In this document: positions 63,884 to 64,000 of the stretch, one piece after another | How the letters are laid out: every line of letters begins with the position of its first letter | How positions within the stretch are numbered: the first letter of the stretch is position 1 | From: Clostridium_H sp036677665 | Lineage (GTDB): Bacteria; Bacillota; Clostridia; Clostridiales; Clostridiaceae | Length of the DNA stretch: 64,000 nucleotides | NCBI GenBank assembly: GCA_036677665.1 | Contig: JAVBVX010000035.1 | Span: 1-64,000 of the forward strand | Direction of reading: 5' to 3' | Made by a program: the position numbers and the translations under genes | Notes under the pieces: generated by a model | Told to the model about the DNA's origin: nothing | The model's input: only the letters and a program-made list of their open reading frames with translations | Database searches by the model: none

Positions 63884-64000
63884 AGAAATATAAACTTTAT
63901 GAAGACAAAAGAGCAGAAAGATAGATACAAAACGATAATTTTGTTCTGCTAAAAACATCAATCTCAAAAAAAAAACGTTCGGATCCTTTTATTTTGCCAA

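Noticed and set aside
1..64000. CRISPR array, rRNA genes or insertion sequences
   Set aside because: No regularly spaced repeats, no rRNA-like sequence and no transposase reading frame were seen anywhere in the window.

Overview
ORGANISM. The window is AT-rich with strong AGGAGG-type ribosome binding sites, encoded CCA on its tRNA and Firmicutes-style genes. PdaA (spore-cortex muramic delta-lactam synthesis), a GerMN lipoprotein, a LysM/M14 cell-wall peptidase and the AmmeMemoRadiSam pair point to an anaerobic, probably spore-forming member of the Clostridia. I cannot name the genus. LEFT CHROMOSOMAL PART (1-17624). It starts inside the F1Fo ATP synthase operon (end of atpF, then atpH-A-G-D-C). 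Next come metA (with the Glu111 signature of an acetyltransferase), a MEMO-AMMECR1 fusion with its radical SAM partner, a GerMN lipoprotein, and on the minus strand an M14 peptidase, an HpcH/HpaI aldolase, uvrB and pdaA. 5-formyl-THF cyclo-ligase, a condensation-like acyltransferase and a zinc-ribbon membrane protein follow, ending at an intact tRNA-Thr(CGU). INTEGRATED ISLAND (17625-55476). The last 46 bp of the tRNA gene recur exactly at 55431-55476, so about 37.85 kb was inserted into the tRNA. Two decayed tRNA-Thr 3' halves (43111 and 53813) each lie exactly 100 bp downstream of a 21-bp motif that is also found at the right edge (again 100 bp) and near the left edge. I read this as three tandem elements. 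Element 1 (to about 43.16 kb) has a phage or phage-satellite front end: integrase, LexA-like repressor, Cro, replication genes, HNH and a cos-like GC-rich site. No structural genes follow; the cargo is anti-phage-like. It comprises a five-gene type III restriction-modification operon with a PLD/SNF2 helicase, DUF4391 and a HEPN protein, a BglII/BstYI-like endonuclease, a macro-domain protein, a vWA protein, an SRA-like reader, a Nudix hydrolase, and an unknown protein paired with a RecQ-like helicase-nuclease. An SOS-box-preceded Y-family polymerase and a uracil-glycosylase-like protein lie at its left end. Element 2 (about 43.16-53.86 kb) carries a PH-like protein, a lipoprotein, a SPASM-type radical SAM enzyme, an ABC ATPase and two ABC-2 permeases as one cassette, then a lipoprotein, a frameshifted AEC transporter and a DUF3592 protein. 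Element 3 (about 53.86-55.48 kb) is a deleted copy of element 2's cassette; the two copies have lost different genes. RIGHT CHROMOSOMAL PART (55477-64000). It holds a helix-rich unknown, a PAP2 phosphatase, a histidine phosphatase fused to a CHAD-like domain, a UspA-like protein, and an operon of DeoR regulator, RbsD/FucU mutarotase, MtnK, class II aldolase and MtnA-like isomerase. The last three match the published DHAP-shunt/5-deoxyribose salvage set that removes 5-deoxyadenosine, the by-product of radical SAM enzymes, two of which are encoded in this window.
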